64,000 nt of DNA, from assembly GCA_020186115.1 (NCBI GenBank), contig WSYJ01000025.1:124001-188000 (forward strand). Reading direction: 5' to 3'. The notes under the pieces are model-generated. The model did no database searches and was not told where the DNA came from. It saw nothing but the letters and a program-made list of their open reading frames with translations. This DNA comes from Histomonas meleagridis. Taxonomy: Eukaryota; Parabasalia; Tritrichomonadida; Dientamoebidae. The position numbers were made by a program, and so were the translations under genes. Shown piece after piece: positions 39,483 to 50,567 of the stretch. How positions within the stretch are numbered: the stretch's first letter is position 1; every line of letters begins with the position of its first letter.

Positions 39483-39761
39483 TTACTCTAACTTTGTGGC
39501 TTTACTTTTCATACGATATACAAGGAAGAAAAGTACAACAAACAAAAGAACCGAACAAGGGATCATAAGTTTTTTATATTGAGGATGTTTTCCTATATAA
39601 ATGCCGCCAATAATAGAAACAACAAATATCAATATAAAAATGATCCATTCAATTAAGTTTCCTTGGGTATTTTTTTGTTTGGATTTGCTTTTATTTGTTG
39701 ATGGTGTTGGTGTTTTTATTGGTGTAACAGGAGTGGATTTCTTTACTGGTGTTGAAGACAT
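39483..39761 (-). CDS. Small two-helix membrane protein
   Basis: A 92-residue protein with a Ser/Thr/Pro/Lys N-terminus (STPVKKSTPVTPIKTPTPST) and two hydrophobic helices: IEWIIFILIFVVSIIGGIYI and MIPCSVLLFVVLFFLVYRM. The end is basic. The arrangement suggests a helical hairpin with a phosphorylatable cytosolic N-terminus. No family is recognised. An M3-like element 26 nt upstream supports it as a real gene. Confidence 0.6.
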   Translation of the reverse strand: MSSTPVKKSTPVTPIKTPTPSTNKSKSKQKNTQGNLIEWIIFILIFVVSIIGGIYIGKHPQYKKLMIPCSVLLFVVLFFLVYRMKSKATKLE

Positions 39762-39786
39762 TTGATATTTCTAAACGTCTGTAATA

Positions 39787-39792
39787 AACGGT
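39787..39792 (-). promoter_or_regulatory. M3-like element
   Basis: AACGGT on plus (ACCGTT in sense), 25 nt before the ATG at 39761. Confidence 0.5.
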
Positions 39793-39905
39793 AAGGAAAA
39801 AAATAAACGTAAAAAACCGAACATTCGACCAAACAAGTGGACTTACCCAAAAAGTGTCAAGGTAAAAGTAGAACGTTTATTTTCGTATAAATGTTTATTA
39901 ACAAA

Positions 39906-40958
39906 TTATTCTGTGTACTCTCCAAATTTACTTTCAGAAGAAAGAAGAGAATCGTTTAAGCGAGAAAGCTCTTCAATTGAAAGATCACTTGTTGAGTATT
40001 TTGGAATATTCAACTTATTGTAATCTTTTTGAAGTTTATTTGTAAGGTTAATAAGCTGATTTACATGGTTCCCATAACTCTTTCGGATGGATCCATATGT
40101 GTTTTCCTTTTCAGCTATTGAATCATCAATTTCATACTTTCTATGAAAAGAAAGCATTGATGACTCACTAAAATCTCCTTCGAAATAAGATCCATCACTG
40201 CTTAAATTACTTTTTGCAAGCTTGTGATTCATGGACTTATTTTTTGGGATTGAATGATTTTTAGTTTTATGTTTAGTAAATGTTTCGCTGCTTCCGCTGT
40301 CATCTGATAATGAATGAGTTGGGATTGGCTTTAATGCTTTAGCTTCAAATTCATTATTTTGGATAAGTTTTGTTTGAGTATGAATTTGTCTTTTTATAAG
40401 TTGTGAAAGCTTTTGAACTTTACGTTCTAATTCGGGGTCATTTGTATTTTCTTTGGGTAATGCATCGATTTCTTGTGAAATTTGCTGATTTTTTTCTTGA
40501 AGCTCTTTAATTTCTAGTTTACAATTTTGGTATTTTTCTTTAAGTCGCATATATTCTTTCGTTTGCTTTGGAGTAATTGCTAAGTCACAAAGTTTGCTTA
40601 CAAGATCGACTAAAATTGCTCTTTTGTCACTTCCTGTTTTAAAACGAATGTTTGAAACAGGAACAACTTGACCAATCATGGAAACTAAGTGATGCCACAT
40701 TGAATTCCATTGCTGTATTTCGAATTCTAATTTTTCGTCTGTTGCAAAAGTCAAATTTTCATTAGAAGAAATATAATCAGACTGCTCTTCTTCAATATGA
40801 TTTGAAAGAACGCCCATTAAATTATGGTATTTTTTTCTAATTTCATTAAAATCATCATAAATATTATTTAATTCATTTTTATTATCCTTGCTTTCATTTT
40901 CAGTTGATTTGCTCATTTTGCTTGATTCTTTTGAACTTTGTGATGGAGAAAAATCCAT
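39906..40958 (-). CDS. Coiled-coil hypothetical protein
   Basis: A 350-residue protein. A Ser-rich start (MDFSPSQSSKESSKMSKS) is followed by an alpha-helical part (NNIYDDFNEIRKKYHNLMGV, IQQWNSMWHHLVSMIGQV), a coiled coil at about residues 135-210, a Ser-rich linker and a final helix. No known domain. It could be cytoskeletal. It is divergent to the small gene at 41098, with a shared element between. Confidence 0.65.
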   Translation of the reverse strand: MDFSPSQSSKESSKMSKSTENESKDNKNELNNIYDDFNEIRKKYHNLMGVLSNHIEEEQSDYISSNENLTFATDEKLEFEIQQWNSMWHHLVSMIGQVVPVSNIRFKTGSDKRAILVDLVSKLCDLAITPKQTKEYMRLKEKYQNCKLEIKELQEKNQQISQEIDALPKENTNDPELERKVQKLSQLIKRQIHTQTKLIQNNEFEAKALKPIPTHSLSDDSGSSETFTKHKTKNHSIPKNKSMNHKLAKSNLSSDGSYFEGDFSESSMLSFHRKYEIDDSIAEKENTYGSIRKSYGNHVNQLINLTNKLQKDYNKLNIPKYSTSDLSIEELSRLNDSLLSSESKFGEYTE

Positions 40959-41007
40959 GTTTAGTTCTGATTGGAGTTGCCCGTTTAGCTTAACGTCCGG
41001 TGAAGAG

Positions 41008-41013
41008 ACCGTT
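41008..41013. promoter_or_regulatory. M3-like element in a divergent gap
   Basis: ACCGTT between the genes starting at 40958 (minus, 49 nt away) and 41098 (plus, 84 nt away). Looser CCCGTTT (40979) and TTAACGTC (40990) lie closer to the leftward gene. Confidence 0.35.
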
Positions 41014-41097
41014 TAAAGAAAGAATTGCCCTTTTTTTGGTCGCGATTTTGTAATTGAAATTTTGTGAAGTAAAAATCTCAGCAAAAAAAATTTTGCA

Positions 41098-41424
41098 ATG
41101 AGCAGAAAATCACGCTGTGATAGACCAAGTAGAACTCGTGATGGGGAAAAACCTGTCGCAGATGATCTTTTAGGAGATTTTGTTGCAGAAGGAAGTCGGG
41201 GAGATCAATTACTTAATCTTTTTTTTGACAAAAAAGTTACTGTTAATCGAGCAGTTTCGTTAGCATTTGTATTGTCTAAACTAACAGGAGTACCTTTTCC
41301 AAGAAATTATACTCGAAGAAAAGATCTTGCAATTCTTTGGTTTGACCAGAATTATGATTCAATTGTTCCCTTTTTAAAATATGTAAAATTCAATGAAGCT
41401 GATGAGCAAGTAACCAATGTATAA
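41098..41424 (+). CDS. Small basic hypothetical protein
   Basis: A 108-residue protein. MSRKSRCDRPSRTRDGEKPV is basic, then the remainder looks like a compact helical domain (DQLLNLFFDKKVTVNRAVSL, LSKLTGVPFPRNYTRRKDLA, NYDSIVPFLKYVKFNE). The order RNYTRRKDLAILWFDQNYD suggests a folded, perhaps DNA- or protein-binding domain, but I do not recognise it. Confidence 0.55.
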   Translation: MSRKSRCDRPSRTRDGEKPVADDLLGDFVAEGSRGDQLLNLFFDKKVTVNRAVSLAFVLSKLTGVPFPRNYTRRKDLAILWFDQNYDSIVPFLKYVKFNEADEQVTNV

Positions 41425-42043
41425 GGAAATTGTTATAAAATGTAATTTTATTATGAAATTACTAAAAATATTTTTAGTTCTTATTATACAAAGTTTTAAA
41501 AGGCTTAAAACAACCATTGAGAATATGTTTTGTTTATGTAAGAAAATGGAAAAAAAAATAACTGTTTCAACTTTTTATTTATATTGATTAAAAATTTCAA
41601 TCAAAATTTGTATAATGTTTGGTTACTAACAAAATGTTAAACAAGTTTACTTCTAAGCACGAAATCATAACGTAACATTTCAAGATTAGCTACTTATCAA
41701 AAGAGACTGTATTTTTTTTAAAAATGCTATTCAAGGAAGTTCATTTGAAAAAAAAAAAAAAAAATTATGAATATAAAGTTTCATTTATAAAATATTTGTG
41801 ATAGCATGCTATATGCATATATTATGGAAAAAAACATAAAAAATTACAAGCAAACCAAAGTTAACAAATTTTGATAGACAACTCTTTTTTTTAATTTGTA
41901 TTGATATTGAAGTAAATCACTTTTCTTATAGTATAAAAATTTTAATATGAGCAATACCGATTTTATAATTTTTTAAAATATTTCTTTTGTTTTCTTGATA
42001 ATTTTTTGTATAAATAAATCTAAATGAAGCATTTTTTTTTAAA
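41425..42043. other. Intergenic
   Basis: No gene seen. It has a long A run near 41748. Confidence 0.4.
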
Positions 42044-44006
42044 TTATATCCATTGGTCAGCTTCATCAACAATAAAATTATTAAATTCTTTATTAACAAC
42101 TTCAGTTTGACCAACATTTGCAAGACTTTTGGATGATGATTTCGAACTTGAACTTAATTTTTTTCCTTTACTTCTTTTAGTTACAAAAATAATAATACCA
42201 ATGATTAGAAGAATAATAGCAAATGATCCGCATATACATGAAATAATATGATGAATATTTATAAACTATATAATCATAGTAAATATATTCAGATAAAATA
42301 TAAGTAAAATCTGAATTAATAAATGTAATTGATAATGAATTGGTTATAAATGTTTGGCGAAGAAATGTTTGAGTTAGAGATAGATAATGCAATATGGTTA
42401 TGGACATGGTTAAATTCAAAAGAAATGACTGTGTAAATGTATTTGATTGTGAAAATGTATTAGATCGTGAAAATGTATCTGATTGTGAAAATGTATCTGA
42501 TTGTGTAAATGTATTTGATTGTGAAAATGTATTAGATCGTGAAAATGCATCTGATTGTGAAAATGTATTTGATTGTGAAAATGTATTTGATTGTGAAAAC
42601 GTATTACTTTGGGAATATGTATTTGATTGTGAAAATGTATCTGATTGTGAAAATGTATTTGATTGTGAAAACGTATTAGATTGTGAAAATGTATTACTTT
42701 GAGTAAATGTATGTGTAGGCCATGGATATAGATCGCATTGATCAAATGCTAAGCCTTTTAAAACATTAATTTCGCCAAATTTTTCACTTTGATATAAATC
42801 AGATGTCATAACATACGCTGTATTTAAATCATAAAAGGCATTCAGTGCAATATAATTTGGTTGTTCATAACCTGTAAAATAAACACAAGTAAGATTTTTG
42901 CAGCTCTTAAAAGCATTATTTCCAATTGATTCTATATTTTCTCCAATAATTACTGTTTTTAAACAAGAACAGTATGCAAAGGAATTACTTCCTATTAAAA
43001 TAACCGATATTGGAATTTCGATATATATTAAAGATTTACAGTAATAAAAAGTAAAATTTTCAATTGATGTGATTAAATTTGGTATTGTGATATCTTTTAA
43101 TTTCTCGCAATAAAAAAATGCATTATCACCAATATTGTTTACATTTTCCCCGATATTAATTGTTTCTAAATTACCACATTGATAAAATGTATAACTTCCA
43201 ATTCTTGTTATGTTTTCTCCATTAAAAACTATTTTTAATTTTTCACATTGATAAAATGCATAATCGCCAATTGAAGTAACTGAATTTGGAATTGTTATAT
43301 TTATTAATAATCCACAATTAGAAAATGCATAGCATCCAATTATTATCGCTGAGTTTGGAATTTCAAATGTTTCATTAGCAATTTTTGCTGGGTAACAAAT
43401 AATTTTCTTTAAGTTTTCATCATAAAGAATTCCATTAATATCAAAATAATTAATATTTTCTTCAGACACATTTATAAATTGAAGACTTGAACATCTTGCA
43501 AAAATAGCTTCTTCAATCAAAGATACTGATTTTGGAATTGTTATATTGGTTAATGCACTACAAAAATCAAATGCATTATTTCTGATTGTGGTTATATTTT
43601 CTCCAATTTCTATTAATTTCAAAGAATTACGTAGATAAAATGCTTTTTCACCTATCTCTTTTACATAATTTCCAATTTTTACTGATATTAATGATACCCA
43701 CTGACTGAAAGCATTTGACTCTATTACATCAATACCAATAATACTAACATGTTCACTATATTCATATGAAGTTCGATTATCGAATTCACTTTGACAAGTT
43801 ATAATAAGTGTGGAATTTTCTTCATAAAATCTTTCAAATGAATTCATAAAATATAGTGCAAATAAAAAAGGAATAATATGCTTAAACTTTTCTTTGTGAT
43901 TACCAACTTCAAAAATCGTGTTACATAAATTAGGTCCTGCTTTGAATAATTGTAAAATCAAACTAATGATACAAAAAGTAATCATTACAATAAATTTGTG
44001 AGTCAT
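42044..44006 (-). CDS. BspA-like surface protein, frameshift before the membrane anchor
   Basis: From ATG 44006 (MTHKFIVMITFCIISLILQL) the protein has a hydrophobic leader, BspA repeats (residues about 80-440: LIEIGENITTIRNNAFDFCS, ITIPNSVTSIGDYAFYQCEK), and a stalk of about 17 SQSNTF hexapeptides encoded by 18-bp repeats (42416-42712). The frame then continues to 42177 without an anchor. In the next frame lie CICGSFAIILLIIGIIIFVT, a basic stop-transfer and a Ser-rich tail ending at a TAA at 42044. A one-base shift near 42235-42250 thus separates the ectodomain from the membrane helix. The frame is also open upstream to 44435, but with no BspA similarity. Confidence 0.65.
42416..42712 (-). 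repeat. 18-bp repeats encoding the SQSNTF stalk
   Basis: About 17 tandem units of the type AATACATTTTCACAATCA (in sense), coding for Ser-Gln-Ser-Asn-Thr-Phe with variants (SRSNTF, TQSDTF). It probably forms an extended, O-glycosylated stalk. Confidence 0.8.
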
Positions 44007-44244
44007 AAAAAATGTATTTAAACATCTATGAACTATTTTAGAGCATGTTATACAATTTGTTGATGCAAAAAAATTTGAAAAAGTATTATTAATCCTTCTG
44101 TGTTGAAATTTTATTGAATTATTATAATAATTCAAATGAAATAAGAAGTAACTCTCTAGCCCTTGTCGAAACTTAAGTTTAGGTTTATTTGACTTGATAC
44201 TTAGAGGTAATTGGAAATCAAATTTTTGATATTGAATATTGCTC

Positions 44245-44400
44245 GCTAATTTTAAGGTCTCTTGAGTGCCCACCATATGCACGTACAAACATATATGCAA
44301 TAAATGTGAAAGAAATTGGGTACGCATGGAACCAAGGAGTGAGCGATATTTTTTACGTGCTATTGAAAAAGTTCGTATAAACCACTGACATCTGTTTTTT
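44245..44400 (+). pseudogene. Possible TBC (RabGAP) domain scrap
   Basis: The plus strand reads IYAINVKEIGYAWNQGVSDI, then FYVLLKKFV, stop. This resembles the TBC core 'aYa-x-N-x-x-I-GY-x-QGMsDIxxxLL', with three extra residues. It lies in antisense over the open region before the BspA-like ATG. No other TBC motif is seen. Confidence 0.2.
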
Positions 44401-44435
44401 ATTATCAAAACGTTATTTACCAAAAAATTTTTCAA

Positions 44436-45353
44436 TGAAAATTTAAATTATTCAATCAAACTTTTTCAATGTTTAACATCAGACGTTAAATGGATTTTGA
44501 GCAAAAAAATTAATTTACTTTTTTCAAAAAGAAGTTTAACTAATTTGGATTGGAATCATTCATAAATCAAAAAGAATGACTTACTGAGACACATTTTTCC
44601 CAAAATTAATATCTAATTCTTCTGTCGAATGAAAAGAAAATTTTTGCCCTATTATAAATATGATCCTTATGATTCTTATTAAATGTGCACATTTAAGATA
44701 AACACAAAATAATTTTGGAATGTTTTGTGTATACCATTACTTTTTGGATTAAATGTTAAGTCCATCAATTGTTTCTTCGTTGTTGCACCATCAGAAAAAG
44801 GTTTTTCAATAGAGACCATAAATGTCAATATAATCTTATACACAAACATTATGAAAAAAAGCTGGATGAACAATGGTCAACTTAATTTATCCACACCTTT
44901 TCCACTTGATTTTCAGCAAATTATTTGGAAAATAAGTCACTATTTAAGCCTTGATATATTGATGAAGTACAGAAATTTCAAAATCAAACAATTGATTATC
45001 AAATATAAGCAAGCATTGCAAAACTTAGTATACCTTTACGTGGCTTTATAGCTTTTTCTAATATGAGACATCTTTTTTCAATTTTTTTGATATTTAATTT
45101 AAGGATGGGTGACTTCAGGCACATCACGATTAAATTATATTCAAAAAGTTTACATACGATCAAAACATATTCAACCATTTTTAAATTTCAAAATTAGTTC
45201 AAGATTTTAATTTTATATAAAATTATCCATTGTAATTTCATTTTTATTAGCCTATTTAAATCATAAAATGAGATATTTTTGTATAATAAGATTTGAATCT
45301 CTATTTTAATGATATCTCTGATGATATTAAAAAACTTTAATACTAACATTACT
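44436..45353. other. Intergenic, downstream of the ankyrin array
   Basis: A 108-codon open frame on the plus strand (44725-45051) has no recognisable domain and I cannot support it as a gene. Confidence 0.35.
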
Positions 45354-48300
45354 TCATTTTTGTTCAAGAAGTTCTTGAGCTATTTCCTTTGATAACTTCG
45401 AATTTCTTATATACTCAATTGCTGTTCCAAATATTTAAAATAATTTCCAAATGTTATTTTGATATATAAAATTATTAAAATAAATTCTAAATAAAACAAA
45501 TATATATCTTTAGCATTAATATCAATTCCTTCTTGTTCAAGAAGTAATTTAACTATTTCTGTGTAACCATTTAAAGATGCATTAATAAGTGCTGTATCAA
45601 ATATTTAAAATAATTTCCAAATATTATTTTGAAATATAAATATAAAATAAAACAAATAAATATCTTTAGCATTAATATCAATTCCTTTTTGTTCAAGAAG
45701 TAATTTAACTATTTCTATTTTACCATTTTTAGATGCTAATATAAGTGCTGTTACAAATAATTTGAATAATTTCCAAATATTGTTTTGAAATAGAAATTTC
45801 GAATAAAACAAAAAAATATCTTTAGCATTAATATCAATTCCTTCTTGTTCAAGAAGTAATTTAACTATTTCTAAATGATTTTTGTCGCATGCAATCATAA
45901 GTGCTGTATAAAATAATTTAAATAAATTCTAAATATTATTTTGATATATGAAATTATTAAAATAAATATAAAATAAAACAAATAAATATCTTTAGTATTG
46001 ATATCAATTCCTTCTTGTTCAAGAAGTATTTTAACTATTTCTGTATGACCATTGTAAGATGCTTTAATAAGTGCTGTTTCAAATATTTAAAATAATTTCC
46101 AAATATTATTTTGAAATATTAAATTATTAAAATAAATATTAAATAAAACAAATAAATATCGTCAGCATTAACATCAATTCCTTTTTGTTCAAGAAGTAAT
46201 TTGGCTATTTCAGTGTAACCATTTAAAGATGCATACATAATTGCTGTTTGAAATATTTGAAATAATTTTCAAATATTATTTTGGAATATTAAATTATTAA
46301 AATAAAATATAAATAAAACAAATAAATATTTTGAGCATTAATATCAATTCCTTTTTGTGCAAGAAGTAATCTAACTATTTCTGTATATCCATTTTCAGAT
46401 GCCCATAAAAGTGCTGTATAAAATATTTTAAATAATTTTCAAATATTATTTTGAAATATCAAATTATTAAAATAAATTTTAAATAAAACAAATAAATATC
46501 TTGAACATTGATTTTAATTCCTCTCTTTTTCAGGAATAATTTAACAATATCAGTATGACCATTTTTAGATGCATAAATAAGTGCTGTTCTAAATTTTTCA
46601 AATGATTTCGGAATATTATATTAAAATATCAAATTATTAAAATAAATTTTAAATAAAACAAATAAATATCTTGAGCATTGATTTGTATTCCTATTTTGTC
46701 AATGAGTAATTTAACAATTTCTTTATGACCATTTTCAGATGCATAAATAAGAGGTGTTTTAAATCTTATAAATGATTCTCAAATAATATTTTGAGATATA
46801 AAATTATTTAAATAAATACCTAATTGTATAAATAAATATCTTTAGAATTGATTTTATTTTTCTTTATGAAGAGTTTAGCCATATCTATAAAACCATGTTT
46901 AGCTGCCCAAATAAGTGCTGTCTGAAATAATTTACACAATTTCCAAATATTATTATAAAACATTAAAATATTTAAATAAATTTCAAACAAAACAAATAAA
47001 CATTTTCACCAGTTACATCAATTCCTTTTTGTGTAACAAATAATTTAACTAGTTCTGGATAATTTTTACTGAATGCAAAAATAAAAGCTGTTTGATATTA
47101 TTTAAATGATCATTAAGCAATATTTTGGAATATTCTGTTGTTAAAACAAATATTATATAAAGCAAATAAATATTTTTAGCATTAATATGAATTTTTTTAT
47201 TATCAATGAGTAATTTAACAATATCTTCATAACCTTTTTCTGTAGCAAAAATAAGAGCTGTATTAAATATTGTTAATAGTCTCCAAATATTATTTAGTAA
47301 TATTTTGAGATTAAAATAATCTTTGAATAGTAGAAACAAACATCTTTTGAATTGATATCAAATAAATTACGTTCAAGATAAAATTTAACAGTTTCGTATT
47401 GTCCAGAATCACATGCATACATGAATGCTGTTTTAATAATTTTTAATAAACACCTTAAAATTAATAAACAACTAAAATGATTTCCGAAAAACATTGAACT
47501 TTTCATTTAAACATCTGTTGTAGTTATATTTACACCTTTCTTTATTAGGATTTTAATGATTTCTATGTTACCACATGAAGATGCATACATAAAAGGTGTT
47601 ATAAACAAACAAAATAAACTCCAAAACATGACAATATATATCAAAATAAAAAAATAAATTTTATATCAAATAATAAAATATTTTTAGCATTAATATCAAT
47701 TCCTTTTTGTTCTAGAAGTAATTTAACAATTTCAAGATTACCGCATTGAGATGCCTTTATAAGTGCTGTATCAAATATTTCAAGTATTTTCCAAATATTG
47801 ATATTAAACCTTAAATTTTTAAGGCTATTATTGTATGAAATAAAAAAATTTCAGCTTCATTAATATATATTCCTTTTTGTTCTAGAAGTAATTGAACGAT
47901 TTCTATGTGACCTTCTTTTGATGAGAAGATAAGTGCAGTATAAAATAAAGCAAGTCAATACCAAACATTATTTTAAAACATTGAATTATTTAGAGAATTT
48001 CTAAATGTAATAAGTGAATTTCTTTTTCATTTAAATCAATTGATTTTTGTTCAAGAAGTAATTTAACAATTTCTGTATGACCTTCTTTTGATGCTAGCAT
48101 AAGAGCAGTATTAAATAAAGCAAGTCAATACCAAACATTATTTTAAAACATTGAATTATTTAGAGAATTTCTAAATGTAATAAGTGAATTTCTTTTTCAT
48201 TTAAATCAATTGATTTTTGTTCAAGAAGTAATTTAACAATTTCTGTATGACCTTCTTTTGATGCTAGCATAAGAGCAGTATTAAATAAAGCAAGTCAATA

Positions 48301-49134
48301 CCAAACATTATTTTTAAAACATTGAATTATTTAGAGAATTTCGAAATGTAATACGTGAATTTCTTTTTCATTTAAATCAATTGATTTTTGTTCAAGAAGT
48401 AATTTAACAATTTCTGTATGACCTTCTTTTGATGCTAGCATAAGAGCAGTATTAAATAAAGCAAGTCAATACCAAACATTATTTTAAAACATTGAATTAT
48501 TTAGAGAATTTCTAAATGTAATAAGTGAATTTCTTTTTCATTTAAATCAATTGATTTTTGTTCAAGAAGTAATTTAACAATTTCTGTATGACCTTCTTTT
48601 GATGATAAGATAAGTGCAGTATAAAATAAAGCAAGTCAATACCAAACATTATTTTAAAACATTGAATTATTTAGAGAATTTCTAAATGTAATAAGTGAAT
48701 TTCTTTTTCATTTAAATCAATTGATTTTTGTTCAAGAAGTAATTTAACAATTTCTGTGTGGCCTTCTTTTGATGATAAGATAAGTGCAGTATTAAATAAT
48801 TACAATATTTTTTAAATATTTTTTTGTTACTTCAAATCATTGATAAGAATTTCATATAAAAAAATTGAATATCTTTGATATTAATTTTAATTTTTTCTTG
48901 TTGAAGAAGTAATTTAACTATTTCTGTATGTCCATTTTTTGATGCTAACATGAGTGCTGTCCAAAATAACTAAAATTTTATACCAAATTTTAAATTTAAA
49001 CAATATAAAATTTAAATAAACTTCAAAACAAATAAAGATATATCTTTAGAATTAATATGAACTCCTTTTTGTTCAAGAATTAAAGAAACTATTTTTGTCA
49101 CTCCTTTTTTGGAAGCAACTCTAAGTGCTGCATC
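45354..49134 (-). repeat. Array of 23 ankyrin blocks with AT-rich spacers, period mostly about 170 bp
   Basis: Each unit is a 102-nt open ankyrin block plus a spacer. Spacers measured are 68 nt in most of the junctions I counted (for example at 49202-49135, after the 46187, 46016 and 45534 units, and in the 48-kb copies) and 54 nt in the two around 45.7-45.8 kb. The spacer ends in A(T/A)ATATTT just before the x-Thr-Ala-Leu codons, and most carry CAAAATAATATTTGGAAATT. The blocks themselves are diverged like normal ankyrin repeats, and none has a stop. Confidence 0.8.
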
Positions 49135-50567
49135 ATGTGTTTAAAATAATTTCTAAATGTTAATTTGAAATCCAAAATACAAAAAAGAAACTTTTTATAT
49201 GTAAAACAAATATTTTCATTAATATCGATTCCTTCTTTCTTTGCAAATTTTATAAGTTCATCAAGAGGTTCAATATTTTCGTCAATTTCATCTTCTTCAT
49301 CTTCATTTTTATCTTCTTCTTTGTTGCTTTCATCATTAATTAAAGGTTTTCCATCATCTTGTTGAGAATTTTTATAAATGAATTCTAAGTATTCAGGTGG
49401 TTCTTCTTTCTTTTCTGTTAATTTTACAATGTCATCAATATTTTCTAATATATATCTTTCTGTATCACGATTATCACATTCAGTTGGAGCACCATGTAAT
49501 AACCTATGTGAACCGTTCATTTTAACAGCTTTGTTATTTTGAATACGATCTCCCATTGATATATAATTTATTAATGAATGATTATTAACAAATATTTTGT
49601 TAATAGATTTTTTATTCAATTTAATTTTCATATTAGAAGCTTTACCTGATGAAACAACTTTTGACATCAAAATTGATTGTTTTCGTTCTTTACATGTAAC
49701 TATTTGATCTTGAATATAAATTAATCTTCCTGGAATTATGTATTTATTATATGTAAATTTAGATTTTTCTTCATAAAGGCCTGAAATTACATCAGTTAAA
49801 TTTTCAAATGAAATTTTTCCACCACTTTTAATTATAGAAACTGCTGCATTTTTAATTAATATCCAAAAGAAATTTGCTATGTTAACTCCAATTGTATGAC
49901 CTTTAGATGCAACAATATCATCAGTATTACATACTGTAAGTAAAAATTTTTCTTTTTGATTTTCTTCATTAATTCTTTCATCTAATGGACTACAAACACA
50001 TGGTGGTGTACCAAATGTAAATGCTTTAACATTAATATTATCAATAAAACGAAGAAGCGTTGCCGCTAAAGCTGCGATTGCTCCACCTATAGAATGTCCA
50101 ATAAATATCATTTCTTTATAATAGTTGTTCTTATATTTGTCACCATTAATTCCTTTAAAATGTGATATAATTTCTTTGGCTGCATTATAATATCCTTCAT
50201 GCATTTTACATCCTTCAATTACATAATTATCAATACCTTCAACTGGTTGATTCTTCATTGATATCATAGTATCCTTAAGTGTGGAAAGATCTGAACCATC
50301 AATCCAGATAAAAAGAGATATTTCACCTTGTGGATTAATATATTTTAAATATCTAAATTTCGGCGTTAATTTATCAATTGTTATATCATATGTTTTAGAT
50401 ACATTAAATGTATAATAAATCCCTTGATCATGAAACTGAATGATATCTTCTAATTCCCCTAATTCTTTGATTTTTCCATAAAGTTTAATAATTCCAACAG
50501 AAGAAATAGTTTTTGTTATATTAGGTATTTTCATTGGAGATAATTGCTTTTGTTCAGTTATAGACAT
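45354..50567 (-). CDS. Class 3 lipase-ankyrin gene with 23 spacer-separated ankyrin blocks
   Basis: From ATG 50567 a 455-codon block encodes a class 3 (fungal type) lipase: KEMIFIGHSIGGAIAALAAT contains the Ser nucleophile (GHSIGG), and TFGTPPCVCSP and VCNTDDIVASKGHTIG carry the expected Asp and His region. An acidic linker (EEDKNEDEEDEIDEN) leads to the ankyrin cap KKEGIDINENICF ending at 49203. A 68-nt spacer (49202-49135) follows, then 23 ankyrin blocks, most of 34 codons (x-TAL ... EIVKLLLEQ-GIDINAKD-IYL), each preceded by such a spacer. The last (GTAIEYIRNS ... LLEQK) ends in TGA at 45354. Without spacers the protein would be about 1,200 residues. Translated straight, only the lipase plus 34 extra residues results. 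Confidence 0.6.
47941..48800 (-). repeat. Near-identical 170-bp units
   Basis: Five successive copies of GCAAGTCAATACCAAACATT-containing units start at 47950, 48120, 48290, 48461 and 48631 (steps 170, 170, 171, 170). They are almost identical, so they were amplified recently within the older, diverged array. Confidence 0.9.

Noticed and set aside
42394-42745. Other frames with CENVFD or HNQIHF repeats
   Set aside because: They are shadows of the 18-bp SQSNTF repeats.
44725-45051. 108-codon plus-strand frame
   Set aside because: No domain, no promoter element and composition like intergenic DNA.
45354-49134. CRISPR-like array of regular repeats and spacers
   Set aside because: The repeated part encodes ankyrin repeats, the host is a eukaryote, and the spacers are related AT-rich copies rather than unique sequences.
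49135-49202. Ankyrin spacers as ordinary GT-AG introns
   Set aside because: Several spacers have no AG at the 3' end (for example those ending TTTAATACTGC), and the 5' ends are TTTT, TTAC or ACAT rather than GT. The three short introns at 33.6-34.1 kb show what the local splice signals look like.
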